A DNA stretch of 6,869 nucleotides. It comes from Candidatus Aenigmarchaeota archaeon CG_4_9_14_3_um_filter_37_18 (GTDB lineage Archaea > Aenigmatarchaeota > Aenigmatarchaeia > CG10238-14). The notes under the pieces were generated by a model. It saw only the letters and a program-made list of their open reading frames with translations, had not been told where the DNA came from and searched no databases. The stretch spans positions 1,950 through 8,818 of the forward strand of contig PFTQ01000039.1 in the NCBI GenBank assembly GCA_002789635.1, in the 5' to 3' direction. A program made the position numbers and the translations under genes. Shown one piece after another: positions 4,845 through 6,869 of the stretch (the stretch's first letter is position 1; the number at the start of each line of letters is the position of its first letter).

Positions 4845-4854
4845 TTATTTAAAG
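4845..4854 (+). promoter_or_regulatory. TATA box for the 80-aa gene
   Basis: TTATTTAAAG is centred about 26 bases before the ATG at 4876, the spacing expected for leaderless archaeal transcription. No Shine-Dalgarno precedes the ATG, which agrees. Confidence 0.6.
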
Positions 4855-4875
4855 ATATTCTAGTAGTAATTCTAT

Positions 4876-5118
4876 ATGTTATCGAAAATTGGAATTGAAG
4901 ATTTGAAGGTTTTCATGCGTAAATATGCCCCTTCATTTATTGAAGAAAATCCTGCGGGCATTACAATCAGGTTTTCGGCGGTTCAGCATCCAGGGCGTGC
5001 TTACACAATAGCTGGAGAATTGCAGGAATATCTTCAAGAACGTGGTGTGGAAGCTAATGCTACCCCAGAAATTCGCGGAGTTTATGTTCCGGCACTGAAT
5101 GTGTCATCCAGAAATTAG
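4876..5118 (+). CDS. Hypothetical 80-aa protein
   Basis: I do not recognise the family. The protein starts MLSKIGIEDLKVFMRKYAPS. It reads as helix (6-20), strand ('GITIRFSAVQ', 28-37), helix ('AGELQEYLQERGVE', 46-59) and strand ('GVYVPALNV', 68-76), a small soluble alpha/beta protein with no signal or membrane segment. Support comes from the well-placed TATA box and regular codon use. Its last 59 bases overlap the 3' end of the convergent membrane-protein gene. The sequence homologous to the membrane-gene fragment at 1980 begins exactly after its TAG, so the two genes were probably joined by recombination here and this protein's C-terminus may be altered. Confidence 0.55.
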   Translation: MLSKIGIEDLKVFMRKYAPSFIEENPAGITIRFSAVQHPGRAYTIAGELQEYLQERGVEANATPEIRGVYVPALNVSSRN

Positions 5119-5383
5119 AATCCTTTCCTTTATTCCCCCTCAAATATTCCACAAACAATATTACAACACCTGAAACAAGAAAATAATAACAAACAATAGC
5201 AGCATTATTCGCCAAGCCCTCATTCCCGACAGCAAGAATAACCGCAGAGACAACCAACAGACTTAAAGCGATTGCAATAGGAGCCCTACCATCAAGCTTG
5301 AACCTTATTGCAGCAATTGTGTAAACAAGAATTACAGCGGGTATTATCCTTTCAAGAACCAATACTTCAGTGAGCCCAAACAT
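5060..5383 (-). CDS. Small three-helix membrane protein
   Basis: A 107-aa protein of unknown function with three predicted membrane helices (about 9-28, 34-54 and 60-80) joined by short loops, including 'FKLDGRAP' and 'GNEGLANN'. The C-terminal 20 residues or so (after LRGNKGK) overlap the convergent 80-aa gene and look unlike a natural tail. Comparison with the fragment at 1974-2063 shows a one-base difference at about 5140. Skipping that base would give 'LGGIKERILISG' and a stop at 5104-5106, close to the fragment's 'LGRIKERII'. So either this copy carries a late frameshift that lengthened it or the fragment lost a base. It is divergent from the glycosyltransferase gene and probably shares its promoter, hinting at an envelope-related role. 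Confidence 0.65.
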   Translation of the reverse strand: MFGLTEVLVLERIIPAVILVYTIAAIRFKLDGRAPIAIALSLLVVSAVILAVGNEGLANNAAIVCYYFLVSGVVILFVEYLRGNKGKDSNFWMTHSVPEHKLREFLG

Positions 5384-5404
5384 ACAATTCTATGCAACAA
5401 CAAC

Positions 5405-5414
5405 AGTTAAAACT
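5405..5414. promoter_or_regulatory. Possible shared core promoter of the divergent membrane genes
   Basis: AGTTAAAACT has symmetric AGTT/AACT arms and a TTAAAA core (5407-5412). It is about 26 bases from the minus-strand ATG at 5383 and about 25 from the plus-strand ATG at 5434. That symmetry suggests leaderless transcription in both directions, and it favours 5434 over 5392 as the glycosyltransferase start. Confidence 0.4.
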
Positions 5415-5433
5415 CTTGCGTTTAATCAATTTA

Positions 5434-6795
5434 ATGAAAGAGATGAGAAAAACACAAGAAATCATATTATTGCTTTTGATTATATTGCTTGGCATCTTCA
5501 TAACATACATCCCTCATCTCGAATACCCATTCCCGCTGCATGTTGACGAATGGCATCACATTGCATTGGCAGAAGAAATAGCAAAAACAGGAAGCTTCCT
5601 TCAATATTATCCTTACACGGGAAAGCCAGCAACACACGACCTGGAGATAGGATACCACATGCTGCTAGCGGGGATTCAGGCTTTAACTGGACTGGGAATA
5701 CGCATGTTTATTCTGACAGGCCTTTTTACGATTGCCTCTATACTGAGCGTCTTCACTCTGGCAAGAAGATGGGGAGAAGACATAGCATTATTGTCAGCTT
5801 TGTTTGTGGCAATAATACCAAGCACCCTGGCGATAGGAGGTCCAGTTTTTCTCATCCCGGTAAACCTGTCTTTAATCTTTATTCCGATCGGGCTGAAGCT
5901 CGCTTTCGATGCCAAATCTGCAAAACATTATCTAGGCTTATTCTCGGTTTGTTTATTCCTTCTATTATCGCATCCGCCGTCAGCAGCGGCATTGCTGTTA
6001 GTCCTGTCAGTCTATCTAACCCTCAACTTCAAGAACAAAGGCAGGCAGTTATTCCTAACTTTGCTTCTGTCAATTCTGATCGCGCTTCCAAACTATCTTC
6101 CGTACATACAGGAAAAGGGGATACAGTCAGCAGTCTTTTCATCCCACATAACTTTAGGCGGGATAGCGCAATTGTTCGGATACATATCAACTTTCTTCCT
6201 GCTGGTCGGGACTTACTTTATATCAAGGACAAGAGACCCGGAGAGATGGTCTATGCTAATTGCAGTGTTTCTTCTCTTCATTAACATGCTAATATTCATC
6301 AGAACAGGATTCAACCCTCTAATACCATATATAAGAATTTTCCTGCCAGCGATGCTTCTGATGTCGATAGTATCTGCGCATGGCATTTCCAAGCTGAAGT
6401 TAAAACCGCTGATTGTGTTAACCGTAATCTTAATAGTTGGGTTGTCTATCAAGCAGCATCTTGACCAGCCTTACTACCATGTAATTGGCAGCCAGGAATA
6501 CCAGGACTTCTTGTGGATAAAAGGCAACACGCCAGAAGACGCTAAAGTTCTTTTAGACCCGTGGAAGGCAAGGGCATTAACCCCAGTGGCAGAAAGGCAA
6601 GTCCTGTCAGTCACGCCGTTCGGGCCAGTTGAAAAAATAGATAAGTTCAATGACGAAATAAGGGGATTCCTGTTAAGCAACTGCACAGACATAAGCTTTC
6701 TGAAGAGGCATGGAATATCGCTAATATATTCAGAGTGGTGCGACAGCAAGGATTTGATTAAAGCTAAGGATAGGATTTATTTTGTTTCGGATTGA
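5434..6795 (+). CDS. GT-C family membrane glycosyltransferase (PMT/ArnT/STT3-like fold)
   Basis: A 453-aa integral membrane protein with roughly nine or more hydrophobic segments and a soluble C-terminal part of about 100 residues. After the first membrane helix (residues 9-26) comes the outer loop 'HVDEWHHIALAEEIAKTG', whose Asp38-Glu39 pair is at the position of the catalytic/metal-binding acidic motif of GT-C enzymes. 'HDLEIGYHMLLAG' follows. GT-C enzymes use polyprenyl-phosphate-linked sugars and transfer them on the outer face of the membrane to protein, lipid or polysaccharide. Donor and acceptor cannot be told from sequence. It is not AglB, since no WWDYG motif is seen. Start: ATG at 5434 is favoured by the TTAAAA box and avoids a poly-Gln lead. 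ATG at 5392 (467 aa) is the in-frame alternative, only 8 bases from the divergent gene. Confidence 0.82.
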   Translation: MKEMRKTQEIILLLLIILLGIFITYIPHLEYPFPLHVDEWHHIALAEEIAKTGSFLQYYPYTGKPATHDLEIGYHMLLAGIQALTGLGIRMFILTGLFTIASILSVFTLARRWGEDIALLSALFVAIIPSTLAIGGPVFLIPVNLSLIFIPIGLKLAFDAKSAKHYLGLFSVCLFLLLSHPPSAAALLLVLSVYLTLNFKNKGRQLFLTLLLSILIALPNYLPYIQEKGIQSAVFSSHITLGGIAQLFGYISTFFLLVGTYFISRTRDPERWSMLIAVFLLFINMLIFIRTGFNPLIPYIRIFLPAMLLMSIVSAHGISKLKLKPLIVLTVILIVGLSIKQHLDQPYYHVIGSQEYQDFLWIKGNTPEDAKVLLDPWKARALTPVAERQVLSVTPFGPVEKIDKFNDEIRGFLLSNCTDISFLKRHGISLIYSEWCDSKDLIKAKDRIYFVSD

Positions 6796-6830
6796 TTTAG
6801 AGAGCAACTTTTATTCTGGCCTTCCCTTTC

Positions 6831-6844
6831 TAGTTATTTTTCTT
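6831..6844 (+). terminator. T-rich terminator candidate after the glycosyltransferase
   Basis: TTATTTTTCTT (6834-6844) follows the TGA at 6793-6795 after a pyrimidine-rich stretch. Archaeal termination often needs only such T-runs. No clear stem precedes it. Confidence 0.3.
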
Positions 6845-6857
6845 AAATTAAGTTGTA

Positions 6858-6869
6858 TTCAATCCTCCG
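6858..6869 (+). repeat. Double-hairpin dispersed repeat, copy 5 (cut by window edge)
   Basis: TTCAATCCTCCG matches the left end of copies 3 and 4 (TTCAATCTTCCG) at 11 of 12 bases, in the same orientation and again downstream of a gene end. The hairpins would lie beyond the window. Confidence 0.5.

Noticed and set aside
5550..6284. A 244-codon frame overlapping the glycosyltransferase in another frame
   Set aside because: It lies wholly inside a well-supported membrane protein gene, and its Ser/Arg/Pro-rich product with no domain looks like an out-of-frame shadow.

Overview
The window looks like archaeal DNA, most likely from an AT-rich member of the DPANN lineages (Woesearchaeota/Pacearchaeota-like). 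That assignment is an inference. It rests on TATA-like boxes about 26 bases upstream of leaderless start codons (681-688 before 712, 4845-4854 before 4876), a GGTGAT Shine-Dalgarno at 4068-4073, and gene families common in these genomes: UPF0332-type HEPN with a nucleotidyltransferase, VapBC with a PIN domain, AbiE, and a GT-C glycosyltransferase. No rRNA, tRNA or phylogenetic marker is present, so the rank is uncertain.

Layout from left to right. (1) 1-614: the end of a minimal nucleotidyltransferase (MNT) gene overlapping a complete HEPN gene. (2) 712-1740: a tight three-gene operon of two unrecognised small proteins (60 and 71 aa) and a caspase-like (clan CD) peptidase with a His67/Cys101 dyad. 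This is the best candidate for an undescribed system. (3) 1741-2063: gene debris, including a decayed frame flanked by a direct repeat and the 3' scrap of a membrane-protein gene whose intact relative lies at 5060-5383. (4) 2064-3619, minus strand: an AbiEi-type regulator/antitoxin and an AbiEii-type nucleotidyltransferase toxin, behind a perfect 14-bp palindrome. (5) 3742-3969, minus strand: a small orphan gene. (6) 4083-4771: a ribbon-helix-helix antitoxin and a PIN toxin, overlapping by ATGA, with an operator-like inverted repeat. (7) 4876-6795: an 80-aa orphan, a three-helix membrane protein in convergent overlap with it, and a large GT-C glycosyltransferase divergent from the membrane protein.

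The most unusual non-coding element is a dispersed repeat of about 40 bp (copies near 631, 1906, 3978 and 4799, and a truncated one at the right edge, 6858). Each complete copy can form two tandem hairpins. The second hairpin shows compensatory base changes between copies. All copies point the same way regardless of gene direction, and they fall at the joints between modules, so the region reads as a row of toxin-antitoxin or defence cassettes separated by structured repeats.

Three recognisable toxin-antitoxin modules and one protease operon within 4.8 kb mark this as an accessory or defence island. The glycosyltransferase end looks like ordinary envelope biosynthesis.
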